From positions 372,001 to 436,000 of the forward strand of contig NW_024881969.1 in assembly GCF_019059575.1 (NCBI RefSeq): 64,000 nucleotides of DNA, read 5' to 3'. Origin of the DNA: Amphibalanus amphitrite (taxonomy: Eukaryota; Arthropoda; Thecostraca; Balanomorpha; Balanidae). The stretch's first letter is position 1. Each line of letters starts with the position of its first letter. Under the pieces are notes generated by a model that made no database searches, was not told the origin of the DNA, and saw only the letters and a program-made list of their open reading frames with translations. A program made the position numbers and the translations under genes. Of this stretch, positions 12,032 through 23,833 are shown piece after piece.

Positions 12032-13482
12032 ATTCTGACCCCATGGTGCTGTATCGTAGACGGCGGTGAGAACATCAGGGAAACCATTAGCAGTTAGCAC
12101 CCTCCTGTCTGGGGAATATGCCGCGCCCCATTATAGAGCCGACTGAGACCAGATGGGAGAGGAATGTGATCGGATGACGGCGCCCGGTGGTCGCGACGGG
12201 GCGGCAGGGTGACAGAAGGGGTGGGTGAGACGGGCGTGGGTGGCGCAACGTCAGCTCATCGTGGGTGGGAGAGGCCGGGAAATATGGACGGTGCCCAAAA
12301 AAGTTTTGGTGACGCGGATTATCAACAATGAGAGGAGTGAGGACATCTAAAAGGCGTAGGAAGAATGAAATGAGGAATGCGGCGTGCAGGAAGGCATGTA
12401 GTCATACACCACATTTTACGTTGTGAGTAGGCAGCCTAACTGGTCAACAAACATTTGAACTAGAGTTTTACGCCCAAGAAGACAGTCGCGAGAATAAATG
12501 ATTAGCTTACTATCTGATAATAGGACTCCCGTCCCGTGTTCTAATTCTACATCTCGGAGACCGTTGGGCTATAACCATCGGCAAGCATGGTTGTCATTTA
12601 TATTCGCGGCGGCTCCGTGTCTGTAATTCCCTCCTCCCCCGACGAGTTCACGGTATTCGTGTTATCATTAAACTGGAACAGGCAGCGTGCCAGACGGCAG
12701 CCGGCGGCGTCTCAATCTCAACCCTCGCCACTTAGTCCGGGAGCCGGGCACGCGACGCGCCGTCCCGCCGTCCACCCGCCTGGCGTGCTGGGATGCCGAG
12801 CAACAGACCAACAAACCAGAGCCAATTGGGACCGAATCCGACACGCACCAAATCCCGGCGGCCTGGCGCGGCGGCGGTCACACACCCACGGCCGGCCGTG
12901 TGTATGTGTGGAGCCGTGACCTCGGCGGAGGTCCGCTTAGGGCCCTTGCGACGCCGGCGACTGCCCTCGGAGGTAACCGGGGCAGAGCGCGCCGTTCCAG
13001 CAGGTCTGCAGAATGCGCCACGCTCAACAATGCCAACGCCCGAGAGCAGTCTACCGCACGTGCCGCGAATCGAGGCTGCTCTAACCAGTCGACCTGGCCA
13101 ATGGGTCATCACGGCTTCAGCCATGGAGCTAAATAAAGCCGCATTGTTGAGGGGTGAGCGTGCAGCTGCCACTATAGGAAAACAATCGCAGATGACGCTC
13201 ATGAATTTCCGATTATCACGCTCGCCGCACCTGGTTCACGTTTGTAGTCGCCGTTTTCCGTTGCGCTGAGTTCGTCGAAACGGCTCACATCTGACGTCGA
13301 CATCAAAGGCTGCGGCATGCGACTTGATCGAACTTGTGGGTTGGTCGTACCGCAACTGCAGTCCACCGGCTGTCAACTTTCCGACTTAGTCACCGGAGCT
13401 CCTTCTGGGCGCGAGTTCCGTTGGCGCAATTACGACACCGCAGCGCGAGGACGGCGACGGCCGGATGTCGTATCGAGGGAGT

Positions 13483-13499
13483 GGGGGGGGGGGGGGGGG
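13483..13499 (+). repeat. Poly-G run (17 G)
   Basis: Seventeen uninterrupted G lie within a G-rich 40-base stretch that continues GAGGGGCAGCGGGCGGGG. The antisense frame over it gives a meaningless proline-rich peptide. Confidence 0.95.
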
Positions 13500-15514
13500 A
13501 GGGGCAGCGGGCGGGGACCGGAAACAGCCGTGAGTCAGCTGAGAGAACGAGAGAGACAGCTGTTTGTCACCAGGAGATCTTCTCTCTTTCCTCCGGCGAG
13601 GCCTTGAAGGCCGAGGATGTGGCGACGGGTGTGGCGAGGGTGGGCGCAACAATATCAAGACGTGATGACTGAAAGCAGGGGCGACCGATATGAAAAGTGA
13701 AATGTGACAATACTGCGGAAGGATAAGCAAAGAATGTTCTGAAGACTGGTGTTCTGAAGGAGTCAAAGTAGGGCGCAGGTGTAGATTCCAGGATGAATAT
13801 GCGGAACATATGTCTATTGTGGCAGATATTGAATGGGGATTTGTGTCAAAGGGACCATTAGTCAACTGTGTAACTCAGTGATAGAACAATATTTGCTATC
13901 GATTTGATGACAGGAAGAATACCGATACGGGCATTGTATCCGTCTTTTTTAGCTCTGCACCTACTGCGTTGCATTCCAACAGTAGTAGTGCCCTACTTCA
14001 GACCATGAGAAATCCGACATATCCAGAAAAGAAAACAGTCCGACTGACACTCGTTAATGAGCGAAGGCACTGAACTGCCCATTACGACTGCCGGACGAGC
14101 CGCGCGGCGCCATCCGGCCCGTTTCAGGACCACAATCGCGCACATGATCTGTGCGCCGAAACTGGCGCTCTCATGACAAACAGTGCGCCGGTGTGGCCGC
14201 GGAGAAAGCGTAGCCACGGCCGTGGTCACTGTCCCGGCGGCGCGTCCACCTGGTCAAAATGAAAGCGAACGGCGCCCGCTTCCGCCGCCGAGTCGGCCAG
14301 GCGTGTACGCAGACGGACGTGGGAGTTCGGCGGCGGCGTGGCTATACCGCGACCGTACTGCGGCTGGACACAACCGCTTCACTTTCCATGAGACAAAAAT
14401 AGGGCTGATACACACATAAAGTTAAGCTTTTTTGGCACATAAATCGTCATAATCGACCATTAAAATATATATTACTAACAACTGTTAAAAGCGACTACCA
14501 ACCAGTCCTCGACGTTCTCAACCCCCGATACCTATCCAAAGGTAGTCTTGTAGCCCAAGCATCACTTCCCCCAAGCCCCTTATCCCAAGATTATAATCCA
14601 AAACTCCACCCCGGCTCTGACAGCTCCCAGCCGCGGCTCCGACAGCCAAGGAGGCCAATCGGAGGGTGCTCGGTATGTGAGCTGGTTCACGCATGGCGGC
14701 TCTCGTCAAGGCTGCGGCTGCCGCTTGGCCCCGCTGACGGGCGGCCGATCGGCGGCCCGTCCTTTGTGGTGGCCGTTTGTGTTTTATTGCCTGCACCAAA
14801 ACACGGCCGGCAGGCGCGGCTCACAGCGGGCTAGAGAGCCTTCCAAAGGCGTGGTGTCTAAAGGCCGAGTGCTGAGGAAGGTCGGATTGAAGCAGGCATA
14901 AGAAAAACAGGTGAACAGATAAGGAGAGGAGGTGATAACAGGTCGGGACCAGCATCATTCTCATGCACAAGAACTGCCGAAAGATTGCATGTTATATTAG
15001 GAAACGGGTCAAGGATCAATGATATCGCTTATAGAGCTAAAATACCGCGTCACAGGAGCAGATACGGTTCGTTGCACCGACCAAGCGGATGCAAATTGCA
15101 GCCCAGCGCCGTCGCCGATCAACAGCACCGATCCATTTACCCCGTGTCACATGAGGCAGGCAGACATTGAGCGTGAAACCCACAACGAGGAAGGTAAATC
15201 AGCTGCGGACGTTTTATTCCGCACGGCCGGGTGGAAAAGCGACCTATCGTCGCTGCCTCCCGACACACCTCTGCAATGATTCACACGATGGTCGCTGTGT
15301 GAGTCGCACCGACTCAGCTCACAGCAGCCCGGCTCACAGTGAGTGTGTCCTGTTCCATTGTGTCACAGTGTGTGGACTGGAGTGTGTCGCGGTACTCGCC
15401 TGAGACGAAGGGTCGCGGCAGAATAGACCGAGGTCGTCCGATGGGAACAGCTCCTGGACACGTTCGAGCTCCGACTGACCGTTACCAGGGGTTGACAGCA
15501 GCTGTGGAAGGGCG

Positions 15515-15538
15515 GGGTCACGGTCAGGTCACAGGTCA
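15515..15538 (+). promoter_or_regulatory. RGGTCA cluster with a perfect DR1
   Basis: GGGTCA (15515) abuts CGGTCA, then AGGTCA (15526-15531) and AGGTCA (15533-15538) are separated by one base. AGGTCA-N1-AGGTCA is the classical DR1 element of RXR/USP and HNF4-type nuclear receptors. Function is only inferred. Confidence 0.45.
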
Positions 15539-17440
15539 CAGCGAAGGGCGGGAGATGACGATGGTCGGTTCCAAGCAAAAGGTACCAAAGCATTAAATAT
15601 CCCTATAACTTATAGCGATGTGAAACAGCGTGAGATAATAACATATTTTTATATCCGATAAAATAAGGTCGAAGTTGCATCGTACAACTAAATGTTAGCG
15701 AGCCTTAGTATGGTATTGGCGACACAATTACAAATACAGACAACAGATACGTAAAATGCGACAGACAGACGGCAACAGAGCCGTGATTACCGATATCACT
15801 ACCATCCCATCGCAAGCAATCGAGTATGATACCCAACCCTTCCACCGGATCGAACTCCCAAACAGCATCCACAATGGTCGATTTCCCTCCACACCACGAC
15901 ACAAATACCCTCAGGTCAGCCGGCCGCCCTAGATCGCCCAGGCCGCCGTCGGGACGGCTATTGTTGACTGGGGCGAGGAGCGTGTCGGGTGCTGGTTGGA
16001 CTATCGGTGGTCTGTGACGAACGGTGGATGATGCGTGTCGCGTGCCAGAGGTCGATATTTGTTGGAGTGGTGTTCACGTTTCACTGGCTTTTCATTACAC
16101 AAGAGATGTTCATGACCTAATAAATATGCAACAATTTGAGAGATAAATCGAGCCCGTTTACGGATCATCTCTATAATGTAATTTCATATGTTCACACGTC
16201 ACGGGTTTGCATGTCCCACAGTACTCTCCCACCAAGAAACCTCTGATATTATACCTCATTATCCACGGCTCGGTTCCTCGGCACCGGGGTGTGGCCACTG
16301 ACCATGGCCGGCGCTAGCATATTCCACCAATAAAACCATAAATGCGGCGGTGAAAAGGTCCGCGTCGTGGGCTGTGAGCACCGACTGACAGGCGCCGCCA
16401 TGCAGTCACCTGTTCGCTAGCCAAACCACCTGCTGAAGTCTCAAGGAGCGCGAAACTGTGGCCGAAACTGTGGTCCACAGTCCGTGAGCTGTGATTCGGC
16501 GCGATGTCGGTCGGCGCCCGTGAGACTGGGACCCGAGGTTCGAGTCACACCGGTCGGCACTGACTCTCGCTGTTGTGCCGTGAGAAGGCAGCCCTCCTCT
16601 GAGCGCCGCGCCCGTCCACACCGCTCGCCGGTAATGGGCGCGGATTTCGTCTCATTCGACTGCGGCCGGCCGCGGTTCGTTCCGCCAGTCGTACAGGAAT
16701 CTCAAGGTGAGCCGACCGCGCTCACAGCGCGGCGCAGCTCTCGCCAATCACAATGGTGTGTCCATAAAAAGTGAAGGGGATAAAATGTGTCATTAGTTCT
16801 TGTCGCGTCTTAGTGGTTTTATGAGGCATTTGCCAATGTCTAGCAGGGGATGAGAGTAGGCTGTCACTACCAACACATTCGGTAGCTATTGGGTAGCCAC
16901 TGCGTAAACGATGATGACGCAGAGCGCGTTTGTTTGCGTCGTTCCCTGCAGAGCGGCGCCCACAAAAGCTGATACATCAAACCCGCCGGCCGCACAGAAG
17001 CGGGTCGGCCCAATTGCACGTCGGGATGCGAGCAGCCCGATACCATCTAGTTAGATGAGAAGCGAGCGGGCGCCTTTTTGCACGCTCCGCCAAAGGTGAT
17101 CGAACATGCAAACCAGACGAGCGTCGCCGCACCGAATCTTCACAATGCGCGAGCTATTACTGTAGACATTATCACATTGACAAGCTCAGTAACGCCCGAT
17201 GAGACATCTATTGAAGATGACTCAGCGGCACGGTCGGGATGAAAGGCAGCCGTGACTCAAAGGCATCCTATTGAGTAATACAGGTGACTCGGGTGACTCG
17301 AGAGGGCGCAACTCGTGACTGGGTACAAACAGGTCGGGAAAACGCTACAGAATACTCACAAAAGGCCAAAGCCAGTGGGCCCACTCACATACGTGAGATA
17401 GGGCCCCGCATAAAGCGGTCACCATGACTCTTGTGCGGCC

Positions 17441-17486
17441 GGGTCAGACGGGGCGACGCCAGGTCACAGCGGGTCAGGTCGGGTCA
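17441..17486 (+). promoter_or_regulatory. GGGTCA/AGGTCA array in 10-bp phase (DR4 type)
   Basis: Half-sites start at 17441, 17461, 17471 and 17481, all on a 10-bp grid. The last three form two consecutive DR4 arrangements (six-base half-site, four-base spacer). Nuclear receptors of the RXR heterodimer class bind DR4 sites. The regular phase may also reflect a short tandem repeat. Confidence 0.45.
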
Positions 17487-18396
17487 GCCGACCTTAGAAG
17501 CGGCTCCTCCAGCTGTAGCGGTCACCTCTGACAGTTGCTCTGCTCACCAACGCACACACCGACACTGACCGTCCCATCACGAACGATATCACTGGCGCCA
17601 GGGACCACCGTTTTCCAATGTCACCACTATCTCCACTCGTTGATCAAAGATAAGCCACAGTCGATACGTCCAACACCATCCACTGATCCATCCCTCACTG
17701 GAACACCGTCACGGGGCGTCACACCGTCACATCACACCTCCCATCACATCGGGAGTCCCCTCGCTCTCCGTCCGCGCCCGTGTCCCGCCCGCCCGGACAC
17801 CGCCGCCGCCCGGCGCGCCACACAGTCGGCCGCCGCTCCGACACTGTCGCCGCCGCGCCGGGACCGCCGCCGCCGATCGCCGTCACAGTCGCCCCGATTA
17901 CTCACGAAGTGACGTCACGAACGGCGGCGGCCCGGTCTCCCGGGAACGGAGGCGCTTTCACGGCGGCGGCGGCGGCCACAGACCGGACGCGGCCGCCCCC
18001 GCCCCCGCCCAGACCGCCAGGGACACCAGTGCCCCGGGGCGCAGGTGTACCCGACAGGGGAGGATGGTATAGGTGAAGTGACACACTGGAGATGGAGGAA
18101 TTCCTGATATCTCACCGAGAGCGGACGTCACGATGTAATGCTTATAAGGATTGCAATGTGGCGTCTGAAATGCATTGCATCGGTGGCATTCTCCATGGTT
18201 GCGACGGCTAGAATGTCGTCATATGTCTTGCAAGTGAAGTGCTTGAGCACCACTGCTGTGGACAATTTTGGTCTGACGGCATTGCAATGTCACTCAGTAG
18301 CGTCATATTGCATTCACAAGGCGGTTACCTAGTGTTCCACAGCAAACACTTGCCAGACTCAATTTGATCACAAATGGGAAGCTTGTTGTCCCTCAC

Positions 18397-18487
18397 CTGT
18401 CTTTTCTGAACACATGACAAAGGATATCGTCCGTGGCCCGTGCCATGGTGGCTACCGTGTCTGGTGACGGGCTGCCCGTTAGGAAGC
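18397..18487 (-). CDS. Candidate alternative exon, possible start of a DH-less isoform
   Basis: The sequence contains GCCACCATGG, an ideal animal start context, at 18446. It is followed by an open frame reading MARATDDILCHVFRKD plus two bases, ending at a strong donor (GACAG before GTGAGG, 18397). Joined to the second AG of the PH-linker exon acceptor, it reads on in frame as ...FRKDRMKGLIRKRS. The frame is also open upstream to a weak acceptor at 18488, so it could be internal. It cannot follow the DH exon directly because that one ends in phase 0. I treat it as a possible alternative first exon; chance cannot be excluded. Confidence 0.3.
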
Positions 18488-18918
18488 CTGCGCCGGCTTA
18501 TCTGGATTGCATGACATCATTGAGCGTACGTCATCTTCAGACTTCAGAGCAAACGTGTGGGAGCTGGGCAAGTGAGTGATGAGATCATCCCGATGAATTG
18601 ATTCGTAGCATTATATTTGCTATCCAATTAGTGCTGGATATCTTGATAATTTTAAATAGTGTAACTATGCTCTTCGTGACTGGCTTGAACACATGTTTGT
18701 CTTCGGTTACTCACGGAATGATTGAAGGCTTCAGCCAATATTAGCTAGAAGCTAATAAATCACAGCTCCGACGCAAACGTCATGACTGTCCGTCATGACT
18801 GTCAAGATTTATGCGTTCACGAACTCCCGTAAATTACATAACCATCAAGTATAATACAAACTTACCCGGGAGAATCGACAGTGAGTTAGCTAACGTTCAC
18901 ACCGCGTCGCGTCTTTAC

Positions 18919-18965
18919 CTGACTCAAACAGCGTAAGTTTCTCGGCGGACAATTGGTCGGGGTGG
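18919..18965 (-). CDS. Candidate 47-bp exon upstream of the alternative start exon
   Basis: The acceptor is CTACTTTCAG and the donor GAGTCAG before GTAAAG. In the frame with one leading base it encodes HPDQLSAEKLTLFES and ends with one base that fits the 18487-18397 candidate in phase. The pyrimidine tract is modest, the peptide is not a known motif and the phase does not match the DH exon at 21057, so a further exon would be needed. Low confidence. Confidence 0.2.
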
Positions 18966-21056
18966 CTGAAAGTAGCTTCAGCTTCCCACGTCGGATTTTC
19001 CTTCGCTCTCAGAACCGGTCTCCCTGAACCGATGGACTACGATCGGCGGTCGAACGGAGCTCAGTTCACACCACGGTAATACCTTGACAGCCCACGGCTT
19101 AGATAACATGACAGGTAACCGCCAGGAACGATGTTCTTTGTCGATTTGGCCGAACAATGCGAGAAATGAACTCAGAAACACGATCTTACGTCAGCGAAGC
19201 AAGCATAGTTGCAGACTTTGTGTAGCATATGTCGATCAAAACAGACAAAAATAAAACCAAAGGAATGTTCAGCATACTTCCTCATTCTGTGCTCTATAAG
19301 CTTCAAGAAAGAGCAGCAGCTTTTGCGACGCATATTATGTTGATCAGCCCAGCACAGATCGTGGGGTCACACGGTCCACCCGGCCCACGGTCTGATAATT
19401 CCCGTCATGTTCCTCTGACACCTTATCCAGAGACTCTGTGTGCGATTCACAGACGGCGGCACCAGTAATGCTCGCTGTGGCAGTGCCGGTGGTGACGGCG
19501 GTGTCTGTCAGCCCCTCCGGCTACCTCCGTGTCCTTGGCGGTCAATTAGGCGTGGCGGACGAGGGTGACCATATCCGCCCCTCTCCTACCTACCACCCAC
19601 AGTGAGGCGTGCCCACTCAGTGCGGTCAGCCACCCTCCCCCTCCTCTCCCTCCCGGACAGAAGGAGCTCCAGATGGGGTCGTACTCTGACCCCGCACCAG
19701 CAGAGGTGCCTCATCTCTCTTGAGCTGAGACAGCTCGTCATGGAACTCAAGGCAATCACACAGAGGTTGTTAATCTTGTCTTTGTCTCCGGACTTGGTAT
19801 GCATTCCGTATCATAATTGCTACCTTGTGAGACCTTGGGAAGCAGTATGCATGTATGTATTATGTGCTGACAAGACACAGCCGTCAGTTTTCCCGGTTCA
19901 CAATAAACGACCATATTACATAGAATGTCGTCATGTTTTGTCATGAGCAACCGAACGTGTTAAAGTCGTATATCTCTTCCGCGTCCGGGATTGTAACAGT
20001 AGTTAGCCTGTGCTGTTCGCCACCAGTCTAACCGCGGTGGTCAGCGTTCCGGAATTATCCAGCCGTGTTTGGTCAGCACGACGTCTGAAATCTGAGATCT
20101 GACCGTCAGCCACCGATGACGGGGCAAGCGGCTGTCTGACAGACATGACTGGTGAGACAGGTGTCAGGTGACAGATGACTGTCACTGAATTCTGTCCTGG
20201 GTCAGATGTCGGCGCGTCGGTCAGTGGGCGTCACCCGTGCCTCGGCTCGCCGAATCAGAATTGGGATCGACCCACCGACCCAGACCTGTTCCGCACGACG
20301 TCGGGTCGGTCTAGCCAGTCATCGCCGGGGCCAACTGTCCCAGAGACCAGACTAAGGTTCTCTAAGGAGCCTGGAAAAGAGCCGACACTATGAGTCGGCC
20401 GGCTCCGGTGGCGATGACTGAATCTCAGTCGCCGCCGCCGTGTGATGACGACGCATCGCCCGCCGTTCGACCGGTACCGATTTTAGCCAATCTGTCGCCG
20501 CCCTGAGCTGACTTCAAAGCCGGCGGCGTATCTGTGGATACCTCCTGTCCTCCGGTCCCGATCGTTCAGACTGGGCCAGGTCCAAACGCGCCGCCGCGGC
20601 CCAGTCATCGGGCTGCAAGTCATCTTTTTCTCACCACCGCGAGCCGTCGGCAGGCTGCCGGTAAATAATCGCGCCGTGCTCATGACTGAGTCTGCATGGG
20701 AGTTATTAAGCCTGCATCTTCATTGTTATGCTGTGAGTGAGACGAGCAGCTCCGGGGCTGAAATGTTCCCCTTTCCGGCGGGAGATCCGGGAGTCGGCAG
20801 GGGTGCCGGTTTGGGTCAAAGGTGACGCGGCACCCACCCCCACATGTCACGGTACAACGTCAGGCCCACAGTCACGCCGTGAACTTGAAAACAAACCCGG
20901 ACCCCGTCAAACGAAACGTCACAGACCGAACCCACCACACCGCGCCGCACAATCCACCGGCTGTCGGGAGGGCGACCGTCAGAGAGAACCGATGGCCGGC
21001 CAGTTTTGGGTCAGAGGACCGAGTGACGCCTCACTCGGCGCGATCGGGCGACTGAC

Positions 21057-21167
21057 CTGCTTCACGCGTCCGCGGACGCGGCTCAGGTCGTCAGCATCAG
21101 GGTGGTCGCTCGGAGTTTCGGCCAGCAAGTCCTGGAAGTAGCGCTCATACTGAGCCAGCCGCTGAAC
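21057..21167 (-). CDS. RhoGEF DH-domain exon (conserved VQR..HPD helix)
   Basis: This 111-bp exon (37 codons) is in phase 0 at both ends. The acceptor reads TTTTTCTTGTTGCAG and the donor CAG before GTCAGT. It encodes VQRLAQYERYFQDLLAETP, then SDHPDADDLSRVRGRVKQ. This is the third conserved region of Dbl-homology domains, usually (P)VQR(I/L)..Y...L.DLL..TP..HPD...L, the helix that contacts Rho-family GTPases and catalyses GDP release. It lies upstream of the ARHGAP20-type PH exons on the same strand and joins them in phase 0, which supports a single DH-PH gene. Vertebrate ARHGAP20, as I know it, lacks a DH domain, so the combination deserves checking. Confidence 0.82.
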
Positions 21168-21479
21168 CTGCAACAAGAAAAACAACAGTCAGCCACCGCT
21201 CACGAAGGCGCCGAAAAAGGCGGAAGCGCATTCTCCGCAGGCTACGTGATGAAGAGACGCCGAATAAAGATTAAATGCTTTGATAATATGTATGACGAAA
21301 GGGTCGATATATTGCCGAAGGCCATTCGTGATATTACTAACCAAGTCTAAAACCATATTTGCTATGGATGTAATGGAGACTGCATTCACACACATAAGAG
21401 TAGCACTGGTGTTAGCCTCATTTTGCCCATCCCAGTTCCCATCAGCGTTCGTGCCTAGCCGCCGCGCATCACGATTGAA

Positions 21480-21990
21480 CAACAAAAAGCACCGATCCCG
21501 GCCGACCTCCACTTGGCGCCGCAGCCCACCCACGCGCCCCACGCGATAATGACCTTATCAAAGCGGTGCATTCTCTGCGATTGGCGCCGCCCGGAGAAAA
21601 TCGACAATCGAATCCGGCGCGGCCGGCCCCTCCCAGCCGGCCGCCGCCGCCCATAAACAAATACAATGGCCTAGAATGGAGACTGGCCGGCCGGCCGGCC
21701 GGCCGGCGGGCGGCGGCAGCTCGGCACAGCGCTGGCAGAGCTCCAGGCCCCCAGCGGGCCGGCACATATAACTGTTCCCGTGACCCGGTGCCGAGATCCG
21801 GCCGCCGCAGCCGCCGCTGCAACGCGCGCACCGCGCTGTCCTTCGGCGGCGTGCGCCGGCCGGCCGGCCGCGGAGGCGCGGTGACACGCCACCTGTGTCA
21901 CCACGGCCCGGCGCCGGGAGGCGGGCGGATAACGGGCACGACCGGACCGTGTCAGCCCGACTCTGATCGGAGAGGCGAGACGCGAGTCAT
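21480..21990. other. GC-rich block with (GGCC)n
   Basis: This 500-base CpG-dense block contains a (GGCC)n simple repeat at 21685-21706 and a second GGCCGGCCGG tract near 21859. Long frames on both strands (21469-22087) overlap each other and show no domain. It lies just upstream, in transcript direction, of the DH exon and could be a CpG-type internal promoter, but no start exon is evident. Confidence 0.5.
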
Positions 21991-23252
21991 CGCGTCACCC
22001 AGTGACACGGCTGGCCGAGACCCAGAAACCCGCGCGCTCAGACAGCGTGATAACAGTGGTCGGTCCTCCAGCATTAAACCGCTCTAAAATAACGCATGCA
22101 GGTGCATAATATCATGCACGTCACCGTGCGAGATACCTCACCAAACCCTAGACCCGCTGTATCACGGGAAGTGTGACCTCCAGACCGCAACGGCCAGACG
22201 CGTGCCACCTGCTGACACTGCCTACGCCACATCGCGGAGAGGCAGCACCGCTCATCGGCTGGTCCCAATCCGAGGTGATCTGTCTCGTGCCGCGTGCCGA
22301 AACCGACCGCCGATCGCGCGTCTCTCTCGCGCAGCGGCGTCAGCTGGCGCTCGATGTAGGATCATGCCGTGATCCGTCAAAACACAGACACCACGGAACG
22401 CCACGGGACGCCGGGCGCCTCGCTGGTCCGTGTGTTCGGTGAACAGGTGTTGGCAAACGTCTAGCGGTTCAGTGGGTTTATCGATTTACGGTCATGGCCG
22501 TAAGAGATAAGCCGTGCGTGAGGGGGTGTTGGAAAAGAGGCGTAATGGTTTCTCAGAATCAAACGTCACTATGAAGTAGAGGTCAAATGATATCATAGTG
22601 CCAGCGCATATGTCAAAATCGCACTTAAGACCTTGTGAGGTTTGTATGGAATTTGCATTATGCAATCTGCAGGCGAGACTGCAAGACGGCGCCGCTCCTC
22701 AGCAAATGTAGACATCATGCATAGCGGCATGAACACACAAAGGCTTTTTCAGTCCGTTAGCGTCGGCCTGAGAGCATCACGAACCAATGGCTAACAAGCA
22801 GAGAACAAGCGAACTTAAAAATATCCCAGCAGCCGACCATAAGTGCGACAAAGAGCTGAATGGTTCGCCATTAGCCGGCCAATATCAGAAGTCATTGCGA
22901 TGCACGGCTGGTCGGTCACTCACCCACCAGCGGTCGTTTGCACGGGACAACGGACCACCGCTCGTGAGAGGTATACAAACACGGGCCGACGGTGCACCCC
23001 GCGCCCCATCGGTGGCTGTATATCTCACACCAACCGCCGTGACTGCCTGTGCCGAGCGGTGTACCGCCCCCAGTGGCACAGCTCACAGCACCCCTCAGGT
23101 ACCGATCGACAGACAGACTGGGTCGGGCGCGGCCCACTTCTCCGTGCGAAAACGGCGCCGACGAGGCGCCAACACGTGATGCCTATTCATAGGGAGGCGA
23201 ACGGTCACGAGCCTTCCCAGACGCGCCCGAATTGGGCCTGTGACCTCAGCTG

Positions 23253-23373
23253 GCGACCCATCGAGGACCTATTGCTGACCCATCTGTGACCTGTCGGGGA
23301 CCTACATATTGACGACTTATCGGCCACTCATTGGCGACCTATTGACGACCCATCGGTGACCCGTCGGACACCC
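23253..23373. repeat. Degenerate tandem repeat, unit about 11 bp
   Basis: Roughly ten diverged copies of ACC(C/T)ATYGGYG follow one another, for example GACCTATTGACGACCCATCG then GTGACCCGTCGGAC. On the minus strand this gives GGGTC or AGGTC words about every 11 bases. It is a decayed minisatellite. Confidence 0.65.
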
Positions 23374-23820
23374 ACGCGCCCACAGCCCCGCCCGTGCATC
23401 GTCCGTCCGTTCCAGCTGAGTTACCGTCGACCGCCGATCGGCAGCGTCGGATGGCCTCTGAGGCTCTGCATAACGGGCCAATAGCTGGCGCTGACAGCGG
23501 CAGACGTGTGCACAGACTCGGCTACACCCGAGGTCAGCGAGGTCCATACAACACCAGGCTGGTGTGCTAACAATATGGCTGTGCTGTGTGTCGTTTGAAG
23601 AGTTTATGGCGCTATCCTACATGATTGTTACGCTGGCTTAGCGACTCAAGCACAGGTAGCAGTTACACTGATCTGTGCAGAGACTCCTGCTTATGTTACG
23701 TTCAAGCTTGACACATGCAGTTAGTGTAAGACACGTAGCGGCTCGTACCGAAGTGTCTGAGCGCAGAATCATCAAGAGAAGAGGATACAGAGATGAGTCA
23801 GGCCCCACAGCGCGCTGCAG

Positions 23821-23833
23821 GGGTCAGGGGTCA
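23821..23833 (+). promoter_or_regulatory. Perfect DR1 of GGGTCA
   Basis: GGGTCA-G-GGGTCA is a nuclear-receptor DR1 arrangement. It matches a copy at 59677-59689 and resembles the AGGTCA DR1 at 15526. Binding is not demonstrated. Confidence 0.4.

Larger units (their letters stand above)
11340..21056. other. Intron (9.7 kb) between DH and PH exons
   Basis: The donor is CAG before GTCAGT at 21056 and the acceptor is CAG at 11342-11340. It contains a hAT-type MITE, a 17-G run, GC-rich blocks at 12.65-13.1 and 17.75-18.07 kb, RGGTCA repeats at 15.5 and 17.45 kb and two weak exon candidates at 18.4-19.0 kb. The remaining stretches (13.6-15.4, 16.0-17.4 and 19.2-20.9 kb) show nothing I can name. 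Confidence 0.65.
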
